Below are positions 27,879 through 37,568 of a DNA stretch of 64,000 bases, piece by piece. Both the position numbers and the translations under genes were made by a program. How positions within the stretch are numbered: the first letter of the stretch is position 1; each line of letters opens with the position of its first letter. Location: positions 434,001 to 498,000 of the forward strand of contig NZ_CP054306.1 of assembly GCF_018282115.1 (NCBI RefSeq). Reading direction: 5' to 3'. The notes under the pieces are model-generated. The model was not told the DNA's origin, made no database searches, and was given only the letters and a program-made list of their open reading frames with translations. This DNA comes from Synechocystis sp. PCC 7338 (GTDB taxonomy: Bacteria > Cyanobacteriota > Cyanobacteriia > Cyanobacteriales > Microcystaceae).

Positions 27879-30800
27879 TTAAGCGCTGAAATATTTAGCC
27901 GCAGGATGGTAGGCGATGATCGCCGTGGTCGATTGCTCCGGATAAACCTGTTCACTTTCATCCATATACAAGCCAATTCGTTCTGTTTGTAACAGTTCTA
28001 ATTGGGTGTACTGATCTTGCATATTGGGGCAAGCGGGATAACCAAAACTGTAGCGAGAGCCTTGGTAACGTTGTTGAAGAATATCGCGGATATTATCAGG
28101 ATCTAAATGACCAAAGCCCAACTCCTGTCGTACCCGTTGGTGGATCCATTCCGCTAAAGCTTCCGCCATTTGTACCGCCATACCATGGAAGTAGAGGTAG
28201 TCGGTGTAATTATCTCCGGCAAATAGTTCCCTCGCATATTCCGTTGCTATTTCCCCCACTGTCACCGCTTGTAAAGGAAATACATCCGTTAGTCCCGATT
28301 CCTTGCTGGCAAAAAAGTCCGCAATACAAAGTCGCCGCCCTGATTTTTGGCGGGGAAATTCAAACTCGGCGATCGCCGTTGCATCCGGGGGAATTTGGCC
28401 ATTATTTTGGCTGACTAGTTCAGGATCGTAAATTAATAAGGTATTGCCCTGAGATTGACAGGGAAAATAACCATAAACCACGGTGGGATGGAGTAAATTT
28501 TCCGCCATGACTTTGGCTTTCCATTCCACCAAAATTGGGTGAACTTTCTCTGCTAAAAATTGATCGTACTCTTCCCTGGATTGCTCCCTGGGTTTGCGGA
28601 ATTGCCACTGGCCGACGAATAAAGCTTGCAAGTCCAAGAGGAGAAATACTTCCTCTAGGGAAATATCACTGGGTTGTAAAATTTTGGTTCCCCAAAAGGG
28701 TGGCACTGGCCTTGCAATATTAGAGTCCACCGCCTCGGATCTGACTGTATCAATTACCTCTGGCTCCGTGGATTGTTCACTGGCATCAATTAACTTTTCT
28801 TCTTCAATGCCAAAGTTAGTTTTGGCATCATTATCTGCCATGGGGGCGTGGCCATTTTCTTCGGCATATTCGCCCAAAAATCCTTGGAAATCATCCCAGC
28901 TAGCAGCACTTTTAGCGGGCATAAGTTTATCCATGAAATGCAAATCAGCAAAGGCATCCTTACCGTAAATTACTTGGCCTTTGTAAGTGTTTTGACAATC
29001 TTGATGGACAAATTTAGGAGTTAACGCGGCTCCCCCTAAAATTACTGGCACCGTAATGCCTTCTTGATTGAAAACCTCTAAATTTTCCTTCATAAAGGCA
29101 GTGGATTTGACCAATAAACCACTCATGGCAATACAGTCAGGCTTATGTTCTTTGTAGGCTTCGATAATGTTTTCCACTGGCTGTTTAATGCCTAAATTGA
29201 CCACCCGATAACCATTGTTGGAAAGAATAATGTCCACTAAGTTTTTGCCAATGTCGTGGACATCCCCCTTAACGGTGGCAATTAAAAAAGTACCCTTGGC
29301 ATTGTCGGCCGAATCATCCTTATCCATATGGGGTTCTAAAAATGCTACCGCCGCTTTCATGGTTTGGGCCGATTGCAACACAAAAGGCAATTGCATTTGT
29401 CCGGAACCAAATAATTCCCCGACTATTTTCATCCCATCTAATAAATAGATGTTAATAATATCTAGGGGAGGGTAGAGTTTTAAGGCTTCATTTAAAGCAT
29501 CTTCCAAGCCCAATCTTTCCCCATCAATAATGTGGCGCTTGAGTCGTTCCTCCACAGGTAAATTAGCATCACCGGACTTATCCCGTTTGGTGGTTTTGCC
29601 TTCAAATAAAGTGGTGAGTTTGGTTAACGGATCATAGGTACAGCGCTCCCCATCAAATTTCCGGCGATCATAGATTAAATCTAGGCACACTTGTTGTTGT
29701 TCTGGGTCGATTTTTGCCAGAGGTAAAATCTTATTGGCACTGACAATAGCTGCATCCATACCCACCTGCATACATTCGTGTAGAAAAATGGAATTGAGTA
29801 CCTGGCGGGCGGCGGGATTCAAACCAAAGGAAACGTTAGAAACTCCCAATAAGATATGGCAACCGGGTAATTCTTCTCGAATGCGTTTAATGGCCTCCAC
29901 CGTTGCTTTGCCGTTTTCTCTATCTTCTTCAATGCCTGTGGAAATGGGTAATGCCAGGGGATCAAAAAATATTTCCGTGGCTGGTAAACCAAAGGCGATC
30001 GCCGCTTCGTAGGCCCGTTTGGCAATTTCAAATTTCTTGTCGGCGGTACGACCCATACCATCTTCATCAATGGTACCAATGACAATACCCGCCCCATATT
30101 CTTTGGCAATTTCTAGCAGTTTATAAAACCGTTCTTCCCCGTCTTCGTAGTTGGTGGAATTGAGGATACATTTTCCCCCAGCAACCTTCAGCCCTGCTTC
30201 CATTTTTTGCCATTCGGTAGAGTCTAGCATCAACGGTAGGGTGACATTATTAACCAGCCGGGAAGCTAATTCTTTCATGTCATGCACCCCATCCCGGCCA
30301 ACATAGTCCACATTGACATCAAGGATTTGGGCCCCTTCTTTTACCTGGGATTTAGCCAGGGAAACCAGGCTGTCCCAATCTTCCTCGTTGAGCAGATCCC
30401 GACATTTTTTGGAGCCACTGGCATTGAGGCGTTCGCCAATAATTAAAAAGGAATTTTCTTGGGCGTAGGTTTGGGTGGAATAGATGGAAGCGGCGCTGGG
30501 TTCGTACTGGGGTTGACGCTCTTTGGGATGCAAGTCCTTGGCAATGTCCGCCAAAGCCTTAATGTGATCGGGCCTAGTGCCGCAACACCCGCCGATGACC
30601 TGTACCCCCAAATCTTCGATGAAGTGCATCAGGGACATTTGAAGTTCCACCGGGGTGAGGCGATAAAAAGCTTGGCCGCCAACGTTTTCTGGCAAACCAG
30701 CATTGGGAATACAGGACACCACAAAGGGAGAATGTTCAGAAAGATATTTGACGTGCTCCTTCATCAAGTCCGGCCCGGTGGCACAGTTCAGCCCCAAAAT

Positions 30801-31466
30801 ATCGATGGGATAGGGTTCCAAAATGGCCAAGGCCGCCGCCATCTCTGTACCCACCAGCATGGTTCCCATGGTTTCCATGGTTACTGACACCATCAACGGC
30901 AGGCGATCGCCTTTTTCGGTAAAGACCTGTTCAATAGCGTTCAGGGCCGCCTTAATTTGCAACACATCCTGGCAGGTTTCAACTAGCAATAAATCCACCC
31001 CGCCGTCGTATAAACCCCGCACCTGAACCACATAGGCATCCTTGAGATTATCATAGTCCACATGCCCTAAGGTAGGCAGCTTAGTGCCTGGTCCCATGGA
31101 GCCGGCCACAAATCGAGGCTTTTCTGGGGTAGAAAATTCCGCCGCCACCGACTTGGCCAACTCCGCCGCCGTTTTATTTAAGTAATAACTTTGCTCTGCT
31201 AAATCGTACTCCGCCAACACCAAGGGCGTCCCCCCAAAGGTATCTGTTTCCACCACATCGGCCCCCGCTTCATAAAAAGCACGATGCACCGTGGCTACGG
31301 CCTCTGGCTTAGTATGGACTAAATATTCATTACAGCCTTCATATTCCGCCCCCCCAAAATCCGCCGCCGTTAGGTTCTGCACCTGCAGGTTTGTACCCAT
31401 AGCCCCATCAAAGACTAATACCGGGCGATCGGGACTGTGGAGACGGTCTAAAAAAGCACTTTTCAT
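27879..31466 (-). CDS. metH: Cobalamin-dependent methionine synthase
   Basis: A 1,195-residue cytosolic enzyme that transfers the methyl group from 5-methyl-tetrahydrofolate to homocysteine. Four modules are visible: the homocysteine/zinc domain with Cys228 and the CysCys pair at 294-295 ([10 protein letters not shown]), the folate domain (about 330-620, [15 protein letters not shown]), the B12 domain with the DxHxxG motif at about 735-740 (DVHDIGKN), and the C-terminal AdoMet reactivation domain ([13 protein letters not shown]). Length is normal. Its 3' end is repeated in decayed form at 21807-22056. Matches slr0212 from memory. No B12 riboswitch was recognised in the 200-base leader region. 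Confidence 0.96.
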   Translation of the reverse strand: MKSAFLDRLHSPDRPVLVFDGAMGTNLQVQNLTAADFGGAEYEGCNEYLVHTKPEAVATVHRAFYEAGADVVETDTFGGTPLVLAEYDLAEQSYYLNKTAAELAKSVAAEFSTPEKPRFVAGSMGPGTKLPTLGHVDYDNLKDAYVVQVRGLYDGGVDLLLVETCQDVLQIKAALNAIEQVFTEKGDRLPLMVSVTMETMGTMLVGTEMAAALAILEPYPIDILGLNCATGPDLMKEHVKYLSEHSPFVVSCIPNAGLPENVGGQAFYRLTPVELQMSLMHFIEDLGVQVIGGCCGTRPDHIKALADIAKDLHPKERQPQYEPSAASIYSTQTYAQENSFLIIGERLNASGSKKCRDLLNEEDWDSLVSLAKSQVKEGAQILDVNVDYVGRDGVHDMKELASRLVNNVTLPLMLDSTEWQKMEAGLKVAGGKCILNSTNYEDGEERFYKLLEIAKEYGAGIVIGTIDEDGMGRTADKKFEIAKRAYEAAIAFGLPATEIFFDPLALPISTGIEEDRENGKATVEAIKRIREELPGCHILLGVSNVSFGLNPAARQVLNSIFLHECMQVGMDAAIVSANKILPLAKIDPEQQQVCLDLIYDRRKFDGERCTYDPLTKLTTLFEGKTTKRDKSGDANLPVEERLKRHIIDGERLGLEDALNEALKLYPPLDIINIYLLDGMKIVGELFGSGQMQLPFVLQSAQTMKAAVAFLEPHMDKDDSADNAKGTFLIATVKGDVHDIGKNLVDIILSNNGYRVVNLGIKQPVENIIEAYKEHKPDCIAMSGLLVKSTAFMKENLEVFNQEGITVPVILGGAALTPKFVHQDCQNTYKGQVIYGKDAFADLHFMDKLMPAKSAASWDDFQGFLGEYAEENGHAPMADNDAKTNFGIEEEKLIDASEQSTEPEVIDTVRSEAVDSNIARPVPPFWGTKILQPSDISLEEVFLLLDLQALFVGQWQFRKPREQSREEYDQFLAEKVHPILVEWKAKVMAENLLHPTVVYGYFPCQSQGNTLLIYDPELVSQNNGQIPPDATAIAEFEFPRQKSGRRLCIADFFASKESGLTDVFPLQAVTVGEIATEYARELFAGDNYTDYLYFHGMAVQMAEALAEWIHQRVRQELGFGHLDPDNIRDILQQRYQGSRYSFGYPACPNMQDQYTQLELLQTERIGLYMDESEQVYPEQSTTAIIAYHPAAKYFSA

Positions 31467-31513
31467 AGGGAGGTCGGAGACCGGAAGCTAGATTGGATCA
31501 GGGTTATGGCATA

Positions 31514-31543
31514 TTATATGAGGCTTGGCGCCCATCTAACAAC
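31514..31543 (-). promoter_or_regulatory. Candidate sigma-70-type promoter of metH
   Basis: On the minus strand TTGTTA (31538-31543) and a perfect TATAAT (31514-31519) are separated by 18 bases. It lies 48 bases before the metH ATG at 31466, a suitable distance for a short leader. No experimental start site is known to me. Confidence 0.45.
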
Positions 31544-31674
31544 GTGGAAATGTAGCCATGGCATTATGTTTGAGCAATAAATATAGATAAATTAGTTGTT
31601 AACAACGAAAATTTAAAGATTAATTCAAGTCCCAATTGAAAAGTTGTTATTCTGTGATCAATAGTTACTAATAA

Positions 31675-31914
31675 ATGATGAAAAAGTTGCTTTTAACTCT
31701 GATCAAAATCTATCGAATTTTGATTTCACCATTGTTTCCGCCCAGTTGTCGTTTCCAGCCCACCTGCTCTCAGTATGCCCTAGATGCGATGGAAATCCAC
31801 GGAGTCTGGCGGGGGAGTTATTTGGCTCTGAAAAGGATTTTACGCTGCCATCCCCTCCATCCGGGGGGTTATGATCCCGTCCCCAATCCAGACCAAGAGA
31901 AAGCTTCTTCTTAA
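31675..31914 (+). CDS. yidD: Membrane protein insertion efficiency factor YidD
   Basis: A 79-residue YidD (UPF0161) protein with the family signature [20 protein letters not shown] (about 17-36), and [15 protein letters not shown] near the C terminus. YidD is a peripheral inner-membrane protein assisting YidC. The ATG at 31675 is followed by a second ATG (31678). It is divergent from metH across 208 bases. Length is normal. Confidence 0.93.
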   Translation: MMKKLLLTLIKIYRILISPLFPPSCRFQPTCSQYALDAMEIHGVWRGSYLALKRILRCHPLHPGGYDPVPNPDQEKASS

Positions 31915-32061
31915 GATAATGTTTAAACAATTAAATTGTTGGAATTTAGTCTTCTCAGCCCCCCTCGATTGGGAGAGATATTACACAAAGACTTCCCAAT
32001 CTTAGTGAATTAAGTGGGCAAATTAGGATGTTACCAACAGGCTTTTAACTTTATCTGAAGT

Positions 32062-33273
32062 TTAAATGTGATGGCCATTTTCCGGTAAATCTTCATGCCC
32101 TAAATTAGCCTGTTTATCTTGATTATCTGGACGGTCCTTTTGGGATTTTAACGGCAGATTTAGTAGGGAAATACGACTGGGAATGGGGGTGCGGGGCAAT
32201 GGTTGTAATCCCTGTAATACTTCGGAAAGTTGCAATCGCTCTGGCTTAGTTTCTTTGAGTTTGTGCCAGACGGAACGGGACATCAACAAACGATGTTGCT
32301 GACGCTGAGCCCCCAACTGTTCCAAATATTCCTCCCGTTCATGTTGATAATCCGCTGATTCTAACATTAGGGCCTGGGGGGGAAGACCTTGCACTAGTTG
32401 GGCCATTTTCACTAACAATTTGGGATAGAGCCAAGTGTAGGCAGGATGTACGGTTAATTCTGCTTGGTGGGCCTGTTGACCATCGGTGGACAGAGTAAGT
32501 TTGAAATAGGCGATCGCCGCTTTACGCTGGGGTTCAAAGACGTAGCCACTAACTTCTTCCTGGTGGGTGTACCAATTGTGCCAACGGTTTAATAAAGAAC
32601 TCAGAAAGCGCCGTTTGAAATCCGCCACATGGCGGTCAAATACCTGACGCATCAAAGGAGGCATGGAAACACAATCAAGCTGACAGAGTAGGGCCGCATC
32701 AGCATTGCTGACAGGCAGTAAATTGGGTAAATCAGGATCGTTCTGGGCCAGATTGGTCAACAGTTCCGCCGACAAAGACCAATGGGTAATCTGGGCTAGG
32801 GGCTGAAAACCATTCTGCCGGTAAAGAGCAAGGATATTTTTATCGTTTACATCCACATCCAACACCCAGGTGCGAGCTTCCCAGACATTTTGAAAACAGT
32901 AGCGCAATAGCTGGGATCCCATACCTTTCGGGTCTGTTACCAATTCCGGTTGAATGGCCTGGGTTTGTACCGATAGTTGCTCTATTTTCCAAGTGGAGCG
33001 ACTGGTGTTGAATGGGGCCACTTGCACAAAGCCACTGATGGTACCCTGGGGTTTCTGTTCCGCCACAAAGCAATGGAAAAGATGTTGCAACGGATTGGGA
33101 AAACAACCCAAGGCCCTGAGCATGCCGTACCAGAAAGGATTATGCGGTAATCTACTCGCTAAAGAACGTCCCGACGTTGCCCCCTGTTGGTCGGTCAGTT
33201 TATCTAAATTTTCCAGGTCCCGGAACTGAACTCCCCGAACCACCAACAAGTCAGTTTCATTAAGGGTAACCAT
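32062..33273 (-). CDS. GNAT-family N-acetyltransferase
   Basis: A 403-residue protein with a GNAT fold in its first half: the acetyl-CoA-binding loop TDPKGMGSQLLRYCF (about 113-127) and NDKNILALYRQNGFQPLA (about 143-160). The second half (about 180-350) looks like a degenerate second acetyltransferase domain with SGYVFEPQRKAAIAYFKL. The C-terminal tail is polar (SQKDRPDNQDKQANLGHEDL). Substrate unknown. Confidence 0.72.
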   Translation of the reverse strand: MVTLNETDLLVVRGVQFRDLENLDKLTDQQGATSGRSLASRLPHNPFWYGMLRALGCFPNPLQHLFHCFVAEQKPQGTISGFVQVAPFNTSRSTWKIEQLSVQTQAIQPELVTDPKGMGSQLLRYCFQNVWEARTWVLDVDVNDKNILALYRQNGFQPLAQITHWSLSAELLTNLAQNDPDLPNLLPVSNADAALLCQLDCVSMPPLMRQVFDRHVADFKRRFLSSLLNRWHNWYTHQEEVSGYVFEPQRKAAIAYFKLTLSTDGQQAHQAELTVHPAYTWLYPKLLVKMAQLVQGLPPQALMLESADYQHEREEYLEQLGAQRQQHRLLMSRSVWHKLKETKPERLQLSEVLQGLQPLPRTPIPSRISLLNLPLKSQKDRPDNQDKQANLGHEDLPENGHHI

Positions 33274-33344
33274 AGGGCGGCAAAGAACGGCGTCCTCTCC
33301 ATCTTAACTGCTTTTCCCGACGTTGGGACTCGGCGATCGCCGGT

Positions 33345-33557
33345 TTATTGGACGGTCCACCAGCCAAAAGTGGGGCCAATAAATCTGACTGTGACCCACA
33401 AGCCGGCCATCACACCAATGCCAATCCAGGCTCCTTTGGTAGTCCATTTATAGAAATCCTCGGCTTGTTTTTTGGTTAAAGGCAACCACTCGACAACCCG
33501 TTGATCCTGGCCATAGCGATCGCCAAGGGATTGTTTACGACGCTTTGATTCTCCCAT
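33345..33557 (-). CDS. DUF2839 small membrane protein
   Basis: A 70-residue protein from ATG 33557 (MGESKRRKQSLGDRYGQ), with a basic head and one hydrophobic helix (AWIGIGVMAGLWVTVRFI) near the C terminus, ending GWWTVQ. This is the DUF2839 family, conserved in cyanobacteria and of unknown function. The frame extends upstream to 33635, but the added residues are not conserved-looking and the MGESKRR start is typical of the family. Confidence 0.82.
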   Translation of the reverse strand: MGESKRRKQSLGDRYGQDQRVVEWLPLTKKQAEDFYKWTTKGAWIGIGVMAGLWVTVRFIGPTFGWWTVQ

Positions 33558-33646
33558 GTTTGTTTTTATCCTAAGTTCAGTAAATTGTGATGATTTTAAC
33601 AACAGAATTTTATCCATAAAACTGCCAATTTTCAATCACTCCATTG

Positions 33647-34951
33647 TCAAGTTTGGTGATTTTTGGCCGGTGTTTTCAGGGGCAGAATAGCTGAAAAACA
33701 GCTACCAACCCCAGGAGTTGAAGTTAATTGAATATCACCGCCATGGAGTTGGGCCAGGCGACGGGAGAGGGCCAGCCCTAGGCCCGTACCTTTTTCAGCA
33801 AAACTAAGGGGCCGGGAAATTTGCTTAAAAGGTTGAAACAAATCCCTCTGGTCTTCCGGGTTGATGCCAATGCCAGTGTCAATCACGGAAAAAATTAATG
33901 CTTCATCGGTGGCTTTTACCGCCAAGGTCACACTCCCTTGGGGAGTAAATTTTACTCCGTTGGAAAGGAGATTAATTAAGATTTGTTTCCAACGCCTTTG
34001 ATCGACATAGCAAAAATCTACTCCATCATCAATGGTCAAATTTAGGGCTAATTGCTTTTCCTTAGCTTTAGTTTGCACCATGGAAATTACGGAAAGACAT
34101 AGGTCTTCCACTGCAACCTGTTCATAAAATAATTCTTCGCAACGGGCATCAATTTTTGATAGATCGAGAAAATCATTCACCAGGGATAGTAAGTGTTCAG
34201 CGGAGTTTAAAGTGCCTTGCACATATTGGTGTTGTTTAAGGTTTAATTTGCCATAAAGTTCATCCCTTAGCATTCTAGCAAAACCAATGATGGCTGTGAG
34301 GGGAGTCCTAAATTCGTGGTGAATATGGCTCAAGTTAATCGTCATGGGGGTCTCATTGGAACTTCCTTGGGGAGCCAAAGTTTCAGATCTGCCATGGTAT
34401 TGGTAGGCAAACACCGTACCCACTTCCTGCAGGAACAAATATTGCTCAAGACGCCATTGATCGTGGGGCCCAACTAAACAAATGCCACCAACATATTGAT
34501 TGTGCTGAAAAATAGGTAAGAGGAAATAAGGCAAATCGTTATGGATGTTTCCCTGCCCTGCCCCAGAAGCAAAACTAGCTGGGTTAATTTCTTGCCAGTG
34601 TTGTTTTAAATCGGTTAATAAGCTCTTTCCCCGTTGTAACTCTTCTTGGCGATCGCCAATAAATTTGAAGCATTTTTCCGCCACAAACTGTGGGGCATGC
34701 TCAGTCTGGAGAACAATGGAGAGGGTCGGGATAAATTCTGCTTCGGCAGGGGTAGCCCTCAAGTACCAATAATAAATTGCTTGCACCGGAATAATGCTCA
34801 CAATCAATCTAGCTATGGATTGCTCAAACCCATCTCCGGCCATTGGCAAACTTTTCCTGTTGGGGAAATTGGAACCCATAGTGACACTCAAAGCCGAAGA
34901 AATATTGACGCCATAGACAATAGACGGACTGAAAAATAGGATTGTATCCAT
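33647..34951 (-). CDS. Sensor histidine kinase
   Basis: A 434-residue kinase. The H box is HIHHEFRTPLTAIIGFARML (phospho-accepting His near 231), the N box INLLSNGVKFT, the G1 box VIDTGIGI and the G2 box GTGLGLALSRRLAQLHGGDI. The N-terminal 200 residues lack recognised PAS, CHASE or membrane-spanning segments and look like a divergent GAF-type sensor. No response regulator adjoins it. It matches slr0210 (Hik9) from memory. The start is uncertain: ATG 34876 would remove 25 residues. Confidence 0.88.
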   Translation of the reverse strand: MDTILFFSPSIVYGVNISSALSVTMGSNFPNRKSLPMAGDGFEQSIARLIVSIIPVQAIYYWYLRATPAEAEFIPTLSIVLQTEHAPQFVAEKCFKFIGDRQEELQRGKSLLTDLKQHWQEINPASFASGAGQGNIHNDLPYFLLPIFQHNQYVGGICLVGPHDQWRLEQYLFLQEVGTVFAYQYHGRSETLAPQGSSNETPMTINLSHIHHEFRTPLTAIIGFARMLRDELYGKLNLKQHQYVQGTLNSAEHLLSLVNDFLDLSKIDARCEELFYEQVAVEDLCLSVISMVQTKAKEKQLALNLTIDDGVDFCYVDQRRWKQILINLLSNGVKFTPQGSVTLAVKATDEALIFSVIDTGIGINPEDQRDLFQPFKQISRPLSFAEKGTGLGLALSRRLAQLHGGDIQLTSTPGVGSCFSAILPLKTPAKNHQT

Positions 34952-35148
34952 ATTAGCTAATTAACCCAAGTCCATTGTCTAATTTATCGGGGACTACATA
35001 CCCAGGGTGAGATTGATCAACTTTTAAACCACTCACTATGGAAAAAACTTAGTTTCAGTGTGCCGAATAGAGAACTTGGGCAAGTCAACTAGAAACTTTA
35101 AAATTTTGTTCGTTAATTAGGAATAAAAGAGATAAAATTTCCTAAATT

Positions 35149-36240
35149 TTATAGAGGTACATTTTGTCCCAGGTCATAGTAATAAATTTGTTGAGTTTTA
35201 TCTGTTAGAATATTCAAGTATTTTCGATAAATTTTTTCTCCCGCAATTAGTTCAGCAAATTCTGGTGGTTGTTTGTAGTCAGCTTCAGGATAAGCTTGTT
35301 GAATATTGATAATTGAGTAATAATGCTTTAACCATTGCCGCAGTACTTTAATTAATTGTTCAAATTTTAGGGCCGTATTGCCATGTTGATGGTTAAGAGC
35401 AATGAATTGTATCATTAAAGCAAAGGAACGACTATTATTTTTTTCCGCTGGTATCTGAATAATTTGACTAATTTTATCAAAAACGGCAATGTTTTTGTTG
35501 ACCAGATGAGTTAAAATGGCAAGGTCATGAATATTGCGAATTTCAATATTACGAATTAAGTCTGAAATAGTCACTAACACAGAATAGTCAGACTGTTCAA
35601 AAGAATGAAATCTTCTCAGCAAGTTGAGTCCTAGGGGATTATCTGAGATTTGCTTTAGGTTATCAACGTAGTGGCTGAGAGCATCTTTCCCCTCCGGGGT
35701 TTTTGTTTGGTCAATAGCTTCAACTACAGTGGCTTCTAGCTGTTGTTTGAAAGTGTCGGCATCCTCAGATTCTTTAAGGATATGGGGCACCTGGTCATAA
35801 AATTCCTGTTGCTTATAACCCCGGTATCTAAGCTCAGTTTGATTGATAAACAAGAGTAAATCTTTGACATCAATAGCTAGCTCCAAGTATCGGTAACTTT
35901 GTTTAAGTCCCGCATATTCCCCCAGATCATTGTCCAACATATATTGAATTTTGATATAGGTGATGAATTCTTGGTCTAAAAACTGGGGACTGTCGATCGC
36001 CTCAGCCGTTTTAGCAAAAATATAGAGATCATTGGCATGTTTTCTGCGCTCAATTAAAGCTTCTTCCGGTACCATTGGTTTGGTCTGGATAATACCTTCG
36101 ATTAGGCTTCCTTTCCCCAACACAGGACGATTCCACCAGGGCTGTTCCCTACCTGATTCTGGGGATGGATTACCTTCTTTCTCTGATTTAGCCATGGGCA
36201 AAGCTTCTGAAGAATCTCCAATGTTACTGAAAAGAGTCAA
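35149..36240 (-). CDS. Protein of unknown function, helical
   Basis: A 363-residue protein that I do not recognise. It begins with a polar, low-complexity head (about 1-55, SEKEGNPSPESGREQPWW) followed by a helix-rich region dense in Leu, Ile, Lys and Glu with no signal peptide, membrane helix or known catalytic motif. ATG 36195 (MAKSEKEGNP) is a second candidate start. The gene is more AT-rich than its neighbours and has only weak codon preference for Synechocystis. It lies between the histidine kinase and ftrV. Confidence 0.65.
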   Translation of the reverse strand: MTLFSNIGDSSEALPMAKSEKEGNPSPESGREQPWWNRPVLGKGSLIEGIIQTKPMVPEEALIERRKHANDLYIFAKTAEAIDSPQFLDQEFITYIKIQYMLDNDLGEYAGLKQSYRYLELAIDVKDLLLFINQTELRYRGYKQQEFYDQVPHILKESEDADTFKQQLEATVVEAIDQTKTPEGKDALSHYVDNLKQISDNPLGLNLLRRFHSFEQSDYSVLVTISDLIRNIEIRNIHDLAILTHLVNKNIAVFDKISQIIQIPAEKNNSRSFALMIQFIALNHQHGNTALKFEQLIKVLRQWLKHYYSIINIQQAYPEADYKQPPEFAELIAGEKIYRKYLNILTDKTQQIYYYDLGQNVPL

Positions 36241-36321
36241 ATCTCACTCAATCAACATTCTAATCAATTTGATTGAGTAAATAATTGAAAAAGCCACAGC
36301 ACTCCATTGAAGAGAAGTAGA

Positions 36322-36549
36322 TTAACCCTCAATAATGGTGACTTCATCAGGGCGGAAATGGGCTTTGAACCGTTTTTCAAATTTCACCAACACTGGCAAA
36401 TTGGCACTAATGGGTCTGCCCTGCCATTCGGTCAATACGGCGGCCACTTCTCCTTCCATATCCTGCAAATCAAAGGCTATTTTTTTATGTTCTGGATGGT
36501 GGTAAACCACAACGGAGGAGGTGACTCGAACACGATCGCCGACATTCAT
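36322..36549 (-). CDS. ftrV: Ferredoxin-thioredoxin reductase, variable (alpha) subunit
   Basis: A 75-residue protein from ATG 36549 (MNVGDRVRVTSSVVVYHHPE), with the SH3-like beta barrel of FTR-V, ending FRPDEVTIIEG. It is the scaffold subunit that pairs with the iron-sulfur catalytic subunit to pass electrons from photosystem I-reduced ferredoxin to thioredoxins. The catalytic subunit is not in this window. The frame continues upstream to 36627 but the extra residues are not part of the family. Matches ssr0330 from memory. Confidence 0.92.
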   Translation of the reverse strand: MNVGDRVRVTSSVVVYHHPEHKKIAFDLQDMEGEVAAVLTEWQGRPISANLPVLVKFEKRFKAHFRPDEVTIIEG

Positions 36550-36719
36550 AGGGCTTTTCTCTAGGGTTGGCTTGGTTGATTGACAGGGTCTACGGGCACA
36601 GAAGCCCAAAAAAGGCACTGTGGGCATAGAGTTTCCATTTTTGCATAGGTTAGCCCCCGCTAAGCAAGCATTCCCTTGGGGAAGGGCTGCCTAAGACAAG
36701 GGCAAAGGGCTAGGGCTGG

Positions 36720-37499
36720 TTATTCCTGAGTTACGACCAAATCAGTATCTATCTGCGATGCTTCAGGGGGAGAAGGGACAGCAAACTCGATTTTGGTTTG
36801 GATTTGTTGACTCAACCAGGTTTGGAAAAGATCGTTGCGCAACCGTTGCCGGATATTGTCATCCAGTTGACTAGAAATGTATTTTTCTAGCCTGAGCAGA
36901 ATCCACCACTCTCCCACGGCGATCGGCAGACAGAGTTGTCCGGCGGGGGTACCTTTCAGTAGTTGTACTATTTGGGGATGGGGCACATTTAGCTCAACAG
37001 GGCCAATCAAGCCGCCATTTTGGGCCTCTGGCCCCTCGGAATACTGCCGAGCTAAGGAACTAAAATCCCCCTCTCCTTCCTGAATCCGAAAATATAGTTC
37101 TTGAATAATGCCGGAATCTCGACTACGGATCAGGGAATAGATGACCTGGTCTAATTTATCTTTGCTGTTGAGGAAATGCCCTTCCAGTTGGTCGTCCCAG
37201 GTTTGATGTTTAAATTTTTCCAAACGACCGGTGCGCAGAATTGACTTTTCCAGTTGCTCCAGGGTCATGCCGGATTGCTTTAACCAGGCCTGTCTTTGTT
37301 CTTCGTTGGTAATCTGGGTTTGTTGGTAAAAAAGCGCTAAATTCTGCTGTTCTTCTTCCGGGGTCAGTTGGATGTGGGCCACTGCCTGATCAAGTAAGAT
37401 TTCCCGGGCTAAATGGGGCAATAGTTGATACTCCACCAGTAGGGAATACAATTCGTCCTCCCTTACCTGGCGATCGCCGACCGTCAACACCACCGACAT
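36720..37499 (-). CDS. PpiC/parvulin-type peptidyl-prolyl isomerase
   Basis: A 259-residue protein from ATG 37499. An N-terminal SurA-like helical part (LYSLLVEYQLLPHLAREILL) is followed by a parvulin rotamase domain (about 130-230) with DFSSLARQYSEGPEAQNGGLIGP, the family signature, then a short tail. No signal peptide is visible, so it may be cytosolic or exported together with substrates; in cyanobacteria relatives often adjoin type I secretion genes, but none are adjacent here. The frame extends to a codon at 37523. Confidence 0.82.
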   Translation of the reverse strand: MSVVLTVGDRQVREDELYSLLVEYQLLPHLAREILLDQAVAHIQLTPEEEQQNLALFYQQTQITNEEQRQAWLKQSGMTLEQLEKSILRTGRLEKFKHQTWDDQLEGHFLNSKDKLDQVIYSLIRSRDSGIIQELYFRIQEGEGDFSSLARQYSEGPEAQNGGLIGPVELNVPHPQIVQLLKGTPAGQLCLPIAVGEWWILLRLEKYISSQLDDNIRQRLRNDLFQTWLSQQIQTKIEFAVPSPPEASQIDTDLVVTQE

Positions 37500-37568
37500 A
37501 ATTAGCCAACTCCTAACGCACAATATAGCTTCATTGCTCCATAACCGTAGCCCAAGCTGACCTAAACA

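Noticed and set aside
31467-31674. Possible cobalamin or SAM/SAH riboswitch in the metH leader
   Set aside because: No B12 box-like string, no SAM- or SAH-riboswitch core and only about 200 bases shared by two divergent genes; a simple promoter explains it better.
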